64,000 nucleotides of DNA from Tolypothrix sp. FACHB-123 (lineage in GTDB: Bacteria; Cyanobacteriota; Cyanobacteriia; Cyanobacteriales; Nostocaceae). Under the pieces are notes generated by a model. It made no database searches and was not told where the DNA came from. It saw only the letters and a program-made list of their open reading frames with translations. The translations under genes were made by a program, and so were the position numbers. Of the stretch, positions 9,664-17,576 are shown one piece after another (the stretch's first letter is position 1; the number at the start of each line of letters is the position of its first letter). Location of the stretch: the NCBI RefSeq assembly GCF_014697075.1, contig NZ_JACJRE010000020.1, positions 1 through 64,000 of the forward strand, in the 5' to 3' direction.

Positions 9664-9755
9664 GGGCATGGGGCATTGGGCATTGGGCATTGGCTTCGCT
9701 GAAATCGAGCGCAGTCGAGATTCAGCCATCAGGGAGTTGGGCATTGGGTAATATA
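9664..9755. repeat. STRR tract and hairpin between ABC ATPase and permease genes
   Basis: Three tandem GGGCATT units at 9670-9692, an imperfect hairpin (GGCTTCGCTGAAATCGA pairing with TCGAGATTCAGCC) and a further GGGCATT unit. The insertion splits what is otherwise a compact operon. Confidence 0.75.
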
Positions 9756-9776
9756 TAAAAAACTAAATATATTATT

Positions 9777-10550
9777 TCATAAACGCCTTTCTATAATTAA
9801 CATGCGGCGATAAGATAACCATCCACAAACAAGCATGATTATAGAAAAAATCAGTAAAAACCAAAAATGTGCAGAAATTTCTCTAATTGACTCACCTTTA
9901 GCTGAAACTGCTACAAAAGCTTCATTCATGTGATAAATGGGATTAAATTTAGCAATATCTATTAAAGTTGGTGGGAAAAGAGCAGCAGGTAAGAATGCTC
10001 CGCCAAGAATTAACAAAGGTACGCCAAAAGCGGCGATGAGTGAATTAACATCTTCAATTCGCCGTGCTAATTGTGTGCCTAAAATGAAACCTAAGCCAAC
10101 ATACGCAATAATCGTCATAAAAATAATTATCAAGCCTAATAAAATAGATCCCTTAAAAGTCGCACCCCAAAAGGCAGCAATAGTATAAATTAAAATTGTC
10201 TGTCCTACAGCAATGCAACTATGAGCTAGAAAAATTCCTAAAAAATAGGAAATCCCGCTTAAGGGAGAAAGAAACAAGCGTTTGAGAGTTTGCTGTTCTC
10301 TTTCTGCAACTACAGTAGCGACACTACCACCTAAACAGCTAAAAAACATTGCTGCTCCTACCAAAGTTGAGGGTGCAGCATATTCAAAAGCCGTATTTAT
10401 TGGTAATTGTGCCCGTTCTGCTAAGATAAAGCCACTGAGAAGTAATACTGAAATCGGAAAAATACTCCAAAAAATTAAGCTGCGTCTGCGGCGTAATAGT
10501 TCAATTAAAATCCGCTGAGTAACCGCTATAATTTCCCGCCAATATTTCAT
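9777..10550 (-). CDS. ABC-2 type transporter permease
   Basis: A 257-residue integral membrane protein with about six hydrophobic segments. The order and the motif in the middle (LKRLFLSPLSGISYFLG) match the ABC-2 permease family that pairs with DrrA-type ATPases. The protein starts with MKYWREIIAVTQRI, a short amphipathic N-terminus seen in these permeases. It lies 39 bases after the GrpE-like gene and 124 bases before the ATPase gene, all on the minus strand. With the ATPase it should form a homodimeric exporter in the cytoplasmic membrane; the substrate is unknown. Confidence 0.9.
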   Translation of the reverse strand: MKYWREIIAVTQRILIELLRRRRSLIFWSIFPISVLLLSGFILAERAQLPINTAFEYAAPSTLVGAAMFFSCLGGSVATVVAEREQQTLKRLFLSPLSGISYFLGIFLAHSCIAVGQTILIYTIAAFWGATFKGSILLGLIIIFMTIIAYVGLGFILGTQLARRIEDVNSLIAAFGVPLLILGGAFLPAALFPPTLIDIAKFNPIYHMNEAFVAVSAKGESIREISAHFWFLLIFSIIMLVCGWLSYRRMLIIERRL

Positions 10551-10589
10551 TAAATATATCTTCCTTACTTAAGTTTATATTTAAAATAA

Positions 10590-11072
10590 TTATTCTTGAA
10601 TTTTAGAAACAATTACCTCAACAGGCCTGAGAATTTTATCACCCATACTAAAACCACGGCGGATAATTTTTGTAATTGTTTGATTTTCTAAATCGTTACG
10701 AACTTCAATATCTACGACTTTACAATAGCGGAAATCGGGCTGATTCTCCTGAAAATCTATAAGTTGAACTGCTTGCTTTTGTAGTATCTGGAGAAGCTGA
10801 TTTTCAATATTAGCAATAGTTGCGAGTAAATGCTGCCCAGATGGATTTAAAGACTCTAGATTTTCGCTCATGTAGTTGTGCAAGAATTCTAAAGCATCAA
10901 AGAATTCTATGAGTTCTAAAAAAAGTTCTTCCGATTCGGCATGGGCTTGCTGTTGTTGTTGGTGAATAGTTTGTTTTAAAGCAAATTTGATTTTTAAAAG
11001 AGAGCTAATCTCTTGTAAAACATGCTCCCTTTCTCCCTCGTTTAATTTGAATTTTTTATGGTTTTTAATCAT
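10590..11072 (-). CDS. GrpE-like nucleotide exchange factor family protein (atypical, short)
   Basis: A 160-residue protein rich in Gln, Glu and Leu. Residues about 20-100 are predicted coiled coil. The C-terminal part, GFSMGDKILRPVEVIVSK, resembles the beta-domain end of GrpE (consensus GY..GDRVLRPA.V.V), and VVDIEVRNDLENQTI matches the region before it. The canonical GrpE of Hsp70 systems is longer, and no dnaK or dnaJ is near, so this may be a second, specialised exchange factor. It heads the operon with the ABC-2 permease and ATPase. Role in the exporter is only inferred from position. ATG at 11072. Confidence 0.6.
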   Translation of the reverse strand: MIKNHKKFKLNEGEREHVLQEISSLLKIKFALKQTIHQQQQQAHAESEELFLELIEFFDALEFLHNYMSENLESLNPSGQHLLATIANIENQLLQILQKQAVQLIDFQENQPDFRYCKVVDIEVRNDLENQTITKIIRRGFSMGDKILRPVEVIVSKIQE

Positions 11073-11757
11073 GTTTTTGGCAAGATTTTTTTTATGTTAA
11101 TCTAATTCCACACTAAATTTTGCATATCTCTGAGATATGAGCGATCGCTTCTCTGACACACTCCCCACCCTTGAAGCAGGGCTGTTTCGTCCCACAAGGG
11201 ATAAGAGTTTGTCAATATCATAGAAATAAATCTTTGAGCAATTGTGATGGCAGAATAACCATTTCGACGCAAAAGATTAACTGTGTTAGTGAAGCTTTAC
11301 CGAAGGTATCGTTTGCATCACCGATAGATTTACAAGGGCGTTACCCATATATATAACTAAAAAACTCCACCCATAAGAGAATGGAGTTCCCCACCGACTT
11401 CCATCAACAAACTTTACTACTGATGTAGTAAATAGCAGAGGACTATCTTCACAACAAAATTCTTTGTCTTTCCTGGTGCCATTTGCCTAGTCACTGAGCT
11501 TGTCGTACTGCGTTGGAGGTTCTCGCAGAGTAGCCCTTCTCGTAGAGTAGCAGAACCCACAGGGTAGTGCTGCCCTTTGCTTTTTCAAGTACAAATACAG
11601 AACATATTGTATAGTTTATTTCTATTTTTATTTTGAAATCGTAATATTAATCCACGAATTCTTGATGAAAAGACTACAATTTGGGTGGTAGCTTCCACAA
11701 CTTATCTGTGTAACACTCAAAAGCTACTTAAGTTATTTTTGAACGGGAGGTCAGGTA
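11073..11757. other. Intergenic region with decayed element-like hairpins
   Basis: No convincing gene is seen; a 61-codon plus-strand frame at 11171-11356 lacks coding features. The segment 11161-11395 begins with a CCCTTG/CAAGGG inverted repeat and ends with an AACTCCA/TGGAGTT hairpin, as described separately. Bases 11495-11575 contain a repeat of the type TTCTCGCAGAGTAGCCCTTCTC... common in cyanobacterial genomes. The promoter of the dehydrogenase gene should lie in the last 150 bases. Confidence 0.5.
11168..11388. mobile_element. Possible IS200/IS605-type remnant or palindrome-associated element
   Basis: A 221-base segment starts with CCCTTG...CAAGGG (6-bp arms, 11168-11200) and ends with AACTCCA, 12 bases, TGGAGTT (11363-11388). 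Subterminal hairpins in CTCC-rich contexts at both ends are typical of IS200/IS605 elements and of small elements derived from them. No transposase or TnpB remnant can be identified by translation, so this is a suggestion only. Confidence 0.3.
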
Positions 11758-13125
11758 ATGGCTATCGCCACCATTAATCCCGCCACTGGGGAGACGCTCA
11801 AAACCTTTGAGTCGCTAAGTGATACTGAAATCGCCGCTAAGCTGGATTTAGCAGGTCAGGCTTTTGAGCATTACCGTAAGACTAGTTTTCAACAACGATC
11901 GCAATGGCTGCAAAAAGCTGCCGATATTTTAGAGCAAGAGAAGGCAGAATTTGCTAAAGTGATGACTCTAGAAATGGGTAAGACTTTGAAAGCTGCGATC
12001 GCAGAAGCCGAAAAATGCGCCCTTGTCTGTCGCTACTACGCCGAACACGCTGCTAGTTTTCTGGCTGATGTAGCCGTAAAAACCGATGCTAGCAAAAGTT
12101 TTGTTCGCTACCAACCTTTAGGTGTAATTCTGGCTGTCATGCCGTGGAATTTCCCCTTTTGGCAAGTGTTTCGCTTTGCTGCGCCGGCATTGATGGCAGG
12201 TAATGTAGGTTTACTGAAACACGCTTCTAATGTACCCCAATGCGCCTTAGCAATTGAAGATATATTTTTACGTGCAGGTTTTCCTAGTGGTGTGTTTCAA
12301 ACTCTGTTAATCGGGGCTGCGAAAGTTGCCGATCTCATGGCTGATGACAGAGTTAAAGCGGCTACCTTAACAGGAAGTGAACCCGCAGGGATATCTTTAG
12401 CGGTAGCGGCGGGAAAGCAAATTAAAAAGACAGTTCTGGAATTAGGTGGAAGCGATCCCTTCATCGTGTTAGAGAGCGCTGATTTAACAGCAGCAGTTGT
12501 CACAGCAACTACAGCACGAATGTTAAATAACGGGCAATCTTGTATAGCAGCGAAACGTTTCATTGTGGCAGAAGCGATCGCTGATAAATTTGAAAAACTG
12601 TTGTTAGATAAATTCCTGGCCTTAAAAGTTGGCGATCCCATGCAACTAGACACTGACTTAGGCCCCTTGGCAACTCCCGGTATTCTCCAGGATTTAGACC
12701 AACAAGTGCAAGCTGCTGTCAAAAGCGGTGGGAAAGTCCTCACCGGTGGACATGCAATATCCGATCGTCCTGGTAATTACTATGCACCGACGATGATCGC
12801 GGATATTCCTCAAGATAGTGCGATCGCCCAAGAAGAATTTTTCGGGCCAGTAGCTTTACTATTCCGTGTCCCCGATATTGATGCAGCCATTAAACTCGCT
12901 AATTCTATACCCTTTGGCTTAGGCGCTAGTGCTTGGACAACCAACGACCAAGAATGCGATCGCCTAGTTGAAGAAATCGAAGCTGGTGCCGTATTTATCA
13001 ACGGTATGGTGAAATCCGACCCCCGCTTACCTTTTGGCGGTATAAAACGTTCTGGGTATGGCAGAGAATTGAGTATCCAGGGGATACATGAGTTTGTCAA
13101 TGTTAAAACAGTGTGGGTTAAGTAG
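11758..13125 (+). CDS. gabD: NAD(P)-dependent succinic semialdehyde dehydrogenase
   Basis: Oxidises succinic semialdehyde to succinate. The 455-residue aldehyde dehydrogenase has PWNFPFW at 129-135, the general-base Glu in LELGGSDP (E228) and the nucleophile Cys in GQSCIAAKRF (C262); all are intact. The length fits the short SSADH branch. A GGGAGGT ribosome binding site precedes the ATG at 11758. The next gene, 139 bases downstream on the same strand, encodes a ThDP-dependent enzyme of the acetolactate synthase family. In Synechococcus sp. PCC 7002 exactly this gene pair encodes the 2-oxoglutarate decarboxylase/SSADH bypass that replaces 2-oxoglutarate dehydrogenase in the TCA cycle, and that function is inferred here. 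Confidence 0.9.
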   Translation: MAIATINPATGETLKTFESLSDTEIAAKLDLAGQAFEHYRKTSFQQRSQWLQKAADILEQEKAEFAKVMTLEMGKTLKAAIAEAEKCALVCRYYAEHAASFLADVAVKTDASKSFVRYQPLGVILAVMPWNFPFWQVFRFAAPALMAGNVGLLKHASNVPQCALAIEDIFLRAGFPSGVFQTLLIGAAKVADLMADDRVKAATLTGSEPAGISLAVAAGKQIKKTVLELGGSDPFIVLESADLTAAVVTATTARMLNNGQSCIAAKRFIVAEAIADKFEKLLLDKFLALKVGDPMQLDTDLGPLATPGILQDLDQQVQAAVKSGGKVLTGGHAISDRPGNYYAPTMIADIPQDSAIAQEEFFGPVALLFRVPDIDAAIKLANSIPFGLGASAWTTNDQECDRLVEEIEAGAVFINGMVKSDPRLPFGGIKRSGYGRELSIQGIHEFVNVKTVWVK

Positions 13126-13133
13126 TTAATCTA

Positions 13134-13196
13134 GGGCATTGGGCATTGGGCATTGGTCAAAGAACAAATGACTAATGACTAATGACCAATGACTAA
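13134..13196. repeat. STRR tract between the two TCA-bypass genes
   Basis: Tandem GGGCATT units are followed by a run of TGACTAA/TGACCAA heptamers. A further hairpin, GCGCCGG-CTT-CCGGCGAG, lies at about 13211-13228 before the next gene. Confidence 0.8.
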
Positions 13197-13264
13197 GCGC
13201 AAAGTCTGAGCGCCGGCTTCCGGCGAGCAGAACTTTGTAAGAATGAAAAAATAGAGGAAATCAA

Positions 13265-14908
13265 ATGAATACAGCAGATTTATTAGTACAGTGTTTAGAA
13301 AATGAAGGTGTAGAATACGTTTTTGGTCTTCCTGGTGAAGAAAATTTGCATGTTTTAGAAGCCTTAAAAAAATCTTCCATTAAATTTATTACTACCCGTC
13401 ACGAACAAGGCGCAGCTTTCATGGCTGATGTTTATGGACGTTTGACGGGGAAAGCTGGCGTATGTCTTTCTACTCTTGGCCCTGGAGCGACAAATTTGAT
13501 GACTGGGGTTGCTGATGCTAACCTTGATGGTGCGCCTTTAGTCGCTATTACCGGACAAGTGGGAACGGATAGAATGCACATTGAATCCCACCAATATTTG
13601 GATTTGGTGGCAATGTTTGCCCCGGTTACTAAATGGAATAAACAAATTGTTCGCCCTAGTATTACACCAGAAGTTGTGCGCAAAGCCTTTAAGCGATCGC
13701 AATCTGAAAAACCTGGTGCAGTACACATAGATTTACCAGAAAATATTGCGGCTATGTCTGTAGAAGGCAAGCCCTTACATAAGGATAAAATTGAAAAAAC
13801 TTATGCATCTTTTGCGAGTATTCGCGCCGCCGCAGCCGCAATTTCCCAAGCAGTAAATCCTTTAATTTTAGTAGGTAATGGGGCGATTCGTGCCCAAGCT
13901 AGTGATGCTGTTACTCAATTTGCTACTCAATTGAATATTCCTGTAGCTAATACTTTTATGGGTAAAGGCGTAATTCCTTATACCCATAACTTAGCCCTAT
14001 GGTCAGTAGGATTGCAACAGCGAGATTTTATTACTTGTGGCTTTGATAACACCGATTTAGTAATTGCTATTGGCTACGATTTAATCGAATTTTCTCCGAA
14101 GAAATGGAATCCTGACGGCAAAATTCCCGTTATTCATATTGGTCTAAGTGCAGCAGAAATTGATAGCAGTTATATTCCCTATGCTGAAGTAATCGGTGAT
14201 ATTTCCGATTCATTAATGGAAATTTTAAAGTTAGCAGATAGACAAGGAAAACCCAATCCCTACGCTATCAGTTTACGCGCAAATATCCGTGCAGATTACG
14301 AAGAACATGCCCATGATGATGGTTTTCCCATCAAACCGCAAAAGTTAATTTATGACTTGCGCCAAGTGATGGGGCCAGATGATGTTGTCATCTCTGATGT
14401 CGGGGCGCATAAAATGTGGATGGCTCGCCATTATCATTGTCATAGCCCCAATACTTGTATTATTTCTAATGGCTTTGCTGCAATGGGAATTGCGATTCCT
14501 GGCGCTTTAGCTGCAAAACTCGTCTATCCGAATCGCAAAATTGTAGCTGTAACTGGTGATGGCGGTTTTATGATGAACTGTCAGGAATTAGAAACAGCTT
14601 TGCGTGTTGGTACTCCTTTTGTCACCTTAATTTTTAATGATGGTGGCTATGGATTAATTGAGTGGAAGCAAGAAAATCATTTTGGGCCGGGACAGTCAGC
14701 TTTTGTCAGATTTGGTAATCCTGATTTTGTTAAATTAGCTGAAAGTATGGGTTTAAAAGGTTATAGAGTTGAATCTGCTATTGATTTAATTCCTGTACTT
14801 AAAGAAGCCCTAGCGCAAGATGTACCTGCGGTTATCGATTGTCCTGTAGACTATCGTGAAAATCGCCGCTTTACTCAAAAAGCTGGTGAATTGAGTTGTT
14901 CGTTGTAA
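13265..14908 (+). CDS. ThDP-dependent 2-oxoglutarate decarboxylase (acetolactate synthase-like)
   Basis: A 547-residue ThDP enzyme of the acetolactate synthase superfamily. It has the activating glutamate in RHEQGA (E47) and the ThDP/Mg motif from GDGG (431-434) to NDGGYG (458-463). Annotation pipelines usually call it acetolactate synthase large subunit. The neighbouring succinic semialdehyde dehydrogenase gene instead points to 2-oxoglutarate decarboxylase, which makes succinic semialdehyde and CO2 and closes the cyanobacterial TCA cycle. No small regulatory (ilvN-like) subunit gene is adjacent, which fits this reading. Start is the ATG at 13265 behind AGAGGAAATCAA. A true acetolactate synthase cannot be excluded without comparing active-site residues to characterised enzymes. 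Confidence 0.85.
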   Translation: MNTADLLVQCLENEGVEYVFGLPGEENLHVLEALKKSSIKFITTRHEQGAAFMADVYGRLTGKAGVCLSTLGPGATNLMTGVADANLDGAPLVAITGQVGTDRMHIESHQYLDLVAMFAPVTKWNKQIVRPSITPEVVRKAFKRSQSEKPGAVHIDLPENIAAMSVEGKPLHKDKIEKTYASFASIRAAAAAISQAVNPLILVGNGAIRAQASDAVTQFATQLNIPVANTFMGKGVIPYTHNLALWSVGLQQRDFITCGFDNTDLVIAIGYDLIEFSPKKWNPDGKIPVIHIGLSAAEIDSSYIPYAEVIGDISDSLMEILKLADRQGKPNPYAISLRANIRADYEEHAHDDGFPIKPQKLIYDLRQVMGPDDVVISDVGAHKMWMARHYHCHSPNTCIISNGFAAMGIAIPGALAAKLVYPNRKIVAVTGDGGFMMNCQELETALRVGTPFVTLIFNDGGYGLIEWKQENHFGPGQSAFVRFGNPDFVKLAESMGLKGYRVESAIDLIPVLKEALAQDVPAVIDCPVDYRENRRFTQKAGELSCSL

Positions 14909-15234
14909 TCAGTTAACAGCGATAAGTAAGGGTGCAGCAATCCCAATCTTGGGGAAGATCAACTAATTTTATTGATGCCGTACCCTTACGGCTAATTACA
15001 TTTTTTGACTATACAATTATTTTGATATGCAGTTAGTTGCTAGATTTTTGCCAGATACTAAATTAAAAATTATTTAGCTGGATAGGAATCAAAATTTAAT
15101 ATACCGAATTTTGTAAATTTATTATCAAATATTTTTAAGACTTACGCAAGTAAAATTTGTCATTGCAACCGAAACGTAGTGTAGGGAAGCCCAGTCCACT
15201 CTCCAGCTACCTATATTTCAGGAATTGACCTCCT

Positions 15235-15286
15235 CTCCCGCTAATTGAGTCTCGCAATGTAGCGGGAGTCTTCTAGCTGAAGCTAG
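15235..15286. repeat. Tandem hairpins, element-like
   Basis: CTCCCGCTA and TAGCGGGAG (15235-15243 and 15260-15268) form a perfect 9-bp stem, and directly after it CTAGC-TGAA-GCTAG (15273-15286) forms a 5-bp stem, followed by AT-rich DNA with a T-run. This may be a terminator for the decarboxylase gene, which seems too far upstream (about 330 bases), or more likely a decayed mobile repeat. Confidence 0.5.
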
Positions 15287-15608
15287 ATAAAATATTTTTT
15301 TACTCTACAAGATATATAAAACAATCATTAATTTGGATAAAAATGAAGAAATAGGGAGAAAAACACTGACAACAGATTGTAAGTTGGTGAGGTAGAGATA
15401 ATTTGTCTAAAAGCGCGTACATCGTTTATCTGAACTACGCTAGATTTTGCTATCTCCTACTCCAGGTGACAAATTAAATAGGATTGCTATGTGAATTATC
15501 TAAAAATACTGACTTTACATAGCTTGCTAATATTAACTAATGGTTAAATTTGGATTAATAAAACATTAAGCAACATAGATTTAATATATTAAAATAACCT
15601 TGTAAAAT

Positions 15609-15624
15609 AGTGATTCTGATCACA
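15609..15624. promoter_or_regulatory. CRP-type binding site upstream of pyruvate kinase-like gene
   Basis: AGTGATTCTGATCACA differs by one base from the CRP consensus TGTGA-N6-TCACA and contains the full GTGA-N6-TCAC core. It lies about 74 bases before the start codon, where an activator site would be expected. Cyanobacterial cAMP receptor proteins such as SyCRP1 are known to use this consensus; binding here is inferred. Confidence 0.55.
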
Positions 15625-15697
15625 ATCAACTTAAATATTTAATTGATAATCAATGTTCTATTGATTACAAGAGCAAATATCTTTTAAAAGGTAAAGC

Positions 15698-17221
15698 ATG
15701 ATGTTTAAGTTAGAGAAAAATAGCAAAGTTGTAGATAATTACTCAAGTATGGAAGTATCAGATGCTCAAACATTGCTGAATACGCTGCAACAGTTGCGTC
15801 AGATAGTAAAAGAAGAAGGAGAGAAAATTTTTCAGCAGTGGCGATCGCAGATCGAGAGGTCAACTTTTCTCAGCAGTAGCAAAAATCTGGCCTATTACTT
15901 AGCACTAAGGCGACACGATCTGCGACCAGTGCAAGCAGCTTTGATGCCTTGGGGTTTGTCTTCCTTAGGACGAATTGAATCTAGAGTATTGCCCAATTTA
16001 GATGCAGCGATCGCAACTTTGGGAGCTATTTGTCAAGCCGATCCTCATTCCTTACCTCCACGTCCATCACTTGAGGAATTTTTTGCAGGCGATCGCTTGC
16101 TTCAACAAAATACAGATGAATTATTCGGAAACAAACCCGAACAACGCCGGGTAAGAATTATGGTTACCTTACCAACCGTAGCAGCTAGCAATTATGGATT
16201 AGTGCGGAATTTACTTTTGCGTGGATGTGATTGCGTGCGGATCAACTGCGCTCACGATTCTGCTACTGAATGGTCAGCTATGATTGCTAATGTGCGCGTA
16301 GCGGCGAGAGAAAGAGGATATCCTTGTAAAGTGCTGATGGACTTAGCAGGCCCCAAACCGCGCATTGGTATGGCGATCGCGCCGAATTCTCCTAAGCGTT
16401 TATATCGGGGAGAGACGATACTGTTGACAGGTAATTTACCTACCACAATTTCCTCAGACGGTTTCCAAGCAAACTGTTCTATTCCTGAAGTTCTAGAACA
16501 ATTAAAAGTTGGTGCTACTGTTTGGATTGATGATGGTAGTCTAGGTGCCAAGGTAGAATCTATTAAGCCTGAAGGCGTCATGTTACGTATTACCTATGCG
16601 GACTTAAAGGGTAACAAAATTCCTCACGAAAAGGGTCTAAACTTTCCTGATACTGATTTACTTCTCAATCCCCTCACAGAGAAAGACTTGCAAGATTTGG
16701 ATTTTGTCGCAGTTCATGCAGATATTGTGGGTTACTCCTTTGTGCAACAAGCAGCAGATATTGAGCGTTTGCAATGGGAGTTAGAACGCAGAAGACCAAA
16801 TAAACCTCCAGCAATTGTCGCTAAAATTGAAACGCCCCAAGCTGTGCGCAATCTCCCAGAACTAATTGTGCAAGCAGCAGGCAAACAGCCCTTTGGGATT
16901 ATGATTGCCAGAGGAGATTTAGCGATTGAAATTGGCTATCAAAGGTTAGCGGAAATCCAAGAAGAAATTCTCTGGTTGTGTGAAGCGGCTCATGTTCCTG
17001 TAATTTGGGCTACACAGGTTTTAGAAAAACTTGTGAAAAAAGGCATTCCCTCACGGGCAGAAATTACTGATGCGGCAATGGCAGAACGGGCTGAATGTGT
17101 AATGTTAAACAAGGGCCCGTTTATTGCCGAGGCGGTGACAATTTTGGATGATGTGTTAACCAGAATGGAAGCCCATCAACAAAAAAAGACACCCCAGCTG
17201 CGTGCTTTAAATTCATGGTAA
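15698..17221 (+). CDS. Pyruvate kinase-like protein lacking the C-terminal domain
   Basis: A 507-residue protein with an unusual layout. Residues 1 to about 145 form an N-terminal extension unrelated to pyruvate kinase. From VRIMVTLPT onward it follows the pyruvate kinase barrel, with RINCAHDSATEW, KVLMDLAGPKPRIG, a B-domain-like insert, VAKIETPQAV, MIARGDLAIEI and PVIWATQVLEKL. It ends after MLNKGPFIAEAVTILDDVLTRME, so the usual C-terminal alpha/beta domain that binds allosteric effectors is missing, and the conserved SGET of the canonical MLSGETA motif is replaced. It may be catalytically altered or may have a regulatory role. The gene is single, with a CRP-type site about 74 bases upstream. 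The two ATGs at 15698 and 15701 overlap; AAAGGTAAAGC serves as ribosome binding site. Confidence 0.8.
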   Translation: MMFKLEKNSKVVDNYSSMEVSDAQTLLNTLQQLRQIVKEEGEKIFQQWRSQIERSTFLSSSKNLAYYLALRRHDLRPVQAALMPWGLSSLGRIESRVLPNLDAAIATLGAICQADPHSLPPRPSLEEFFAGDRLLQQNTDELFGNKPEQRRVRIMVTLPTVAASNYGLVRNLLLRGCDCVRINCAHDSATEWSAMIANVRVAARERGYPCKVLMDLAGPKPRIGMAIAPNSPKRLYRGETILLTGNLPTTISSDGFQANCSIPEVLEQLKVGATVWIDDGSLGAKVESIKPEGVMLRITYADLKGNKIPHEKGLNFPDTDLLLNPLTEKDLQDLDFVAVHADIVGYSFVQQAADIERLQWELERRRPNKPPAIVAKIETPQAVRNLPELIVQAAGKQPFGIMIARGDLAIEIGYQRLAEIQEEILWLCEAAHVPVIWATQVLEKLVKKGIPSRAEITDAAMAERAECVMLNKGPFIAEAVTILDDVLTRMEAHQQKKTPQLRALNSW

Positions 17222-17576
17222 GTAATCACAGGTGAATTAAAGAGCGATCGCTACTGTTTTCTGTGTAAAAATCTTGATTTCTGGACAAAACAAGTAACCA
17301 AGACATTAAGCTTGTACTCCCAAGTGAACTAGTATAACCATCCGCAAAAAGTACGGTTAATACTCCAGAGAAGTGAAGTTTGCCTTGTTATATTTGAGAA
17401 GTCAGCAGCTAAAACACTGACACCTAGAACCAAGAAAAAGCATTACCATCGCGGTATCAGGTAGTTATATTTGGGAGCAATTTAAATATAAGCTCCCTCA
17501 ACTATAAGTAAGGAATTATCGAACTCCGGAATGTAGAGAGGCGCTGACTCGCGTCTCTATATTCCGGAGGTAAATA
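17222..17576. other. Intergenic region with hairpin and GDSL leader
   Basis: No gene is visible. It holds a GGGAGC/GCTCCC hairpin at 17473-17497, perhaps the terminator of the pyruvate kinase-like gene or an attenuator, and then the long palindrome over the ribosome binding site of the GDSL gene. Confidence 0.5.
17524..17569 (+). promoter_or_regulatory. Long stem-loop covering the Shine-Dalgarno of the GDSL hydrolase gene
   Basis: Left arm 17524-17543 and right arm 17550-17569 pair over 20 positions with one G-U wobble and one G-G mismatch, around a 6-base loop (CTGACT). The 3' end of the right arm, CCGGAGG, is the Shine-Dalgarno of the TTG start at 17577. When folded in mRNA it would hide the ribosome binding site. 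The core AGAGGCG...CGCGTCTCT resembles palindromic repeats dispersed in Nostocales genomes, so it may be a repeat that has been recruited for control. Confidence 0.65.

Larger units (their letters stand above)
14909..15697. other. Long intergenic region upstream of the pyruvate kinase-like gene
   Basis: No gene is visible. Contents in order: a GACTTACGCA motif near 15140, which often marks ends of cyanobacterial repeats; two hairpins at 15235-15286; AT-rich DNA; a CRP-type palindrome at 15609-15624; and an A/T-rich stretch to the ATG at 15701 or 15698. Confidence 0.55.

Noticed and set aside
11171-11356. 61-codon plus-strand frame
   Set aside because: No domain, no ribosome binding site, and it sits in an element-like intergenic segment with hairpins.
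12297-13100. Minus-strand frames opposite the SSADH gene
   Set aside because: They lie inside a conserved dehydrogenase and have no independent features.
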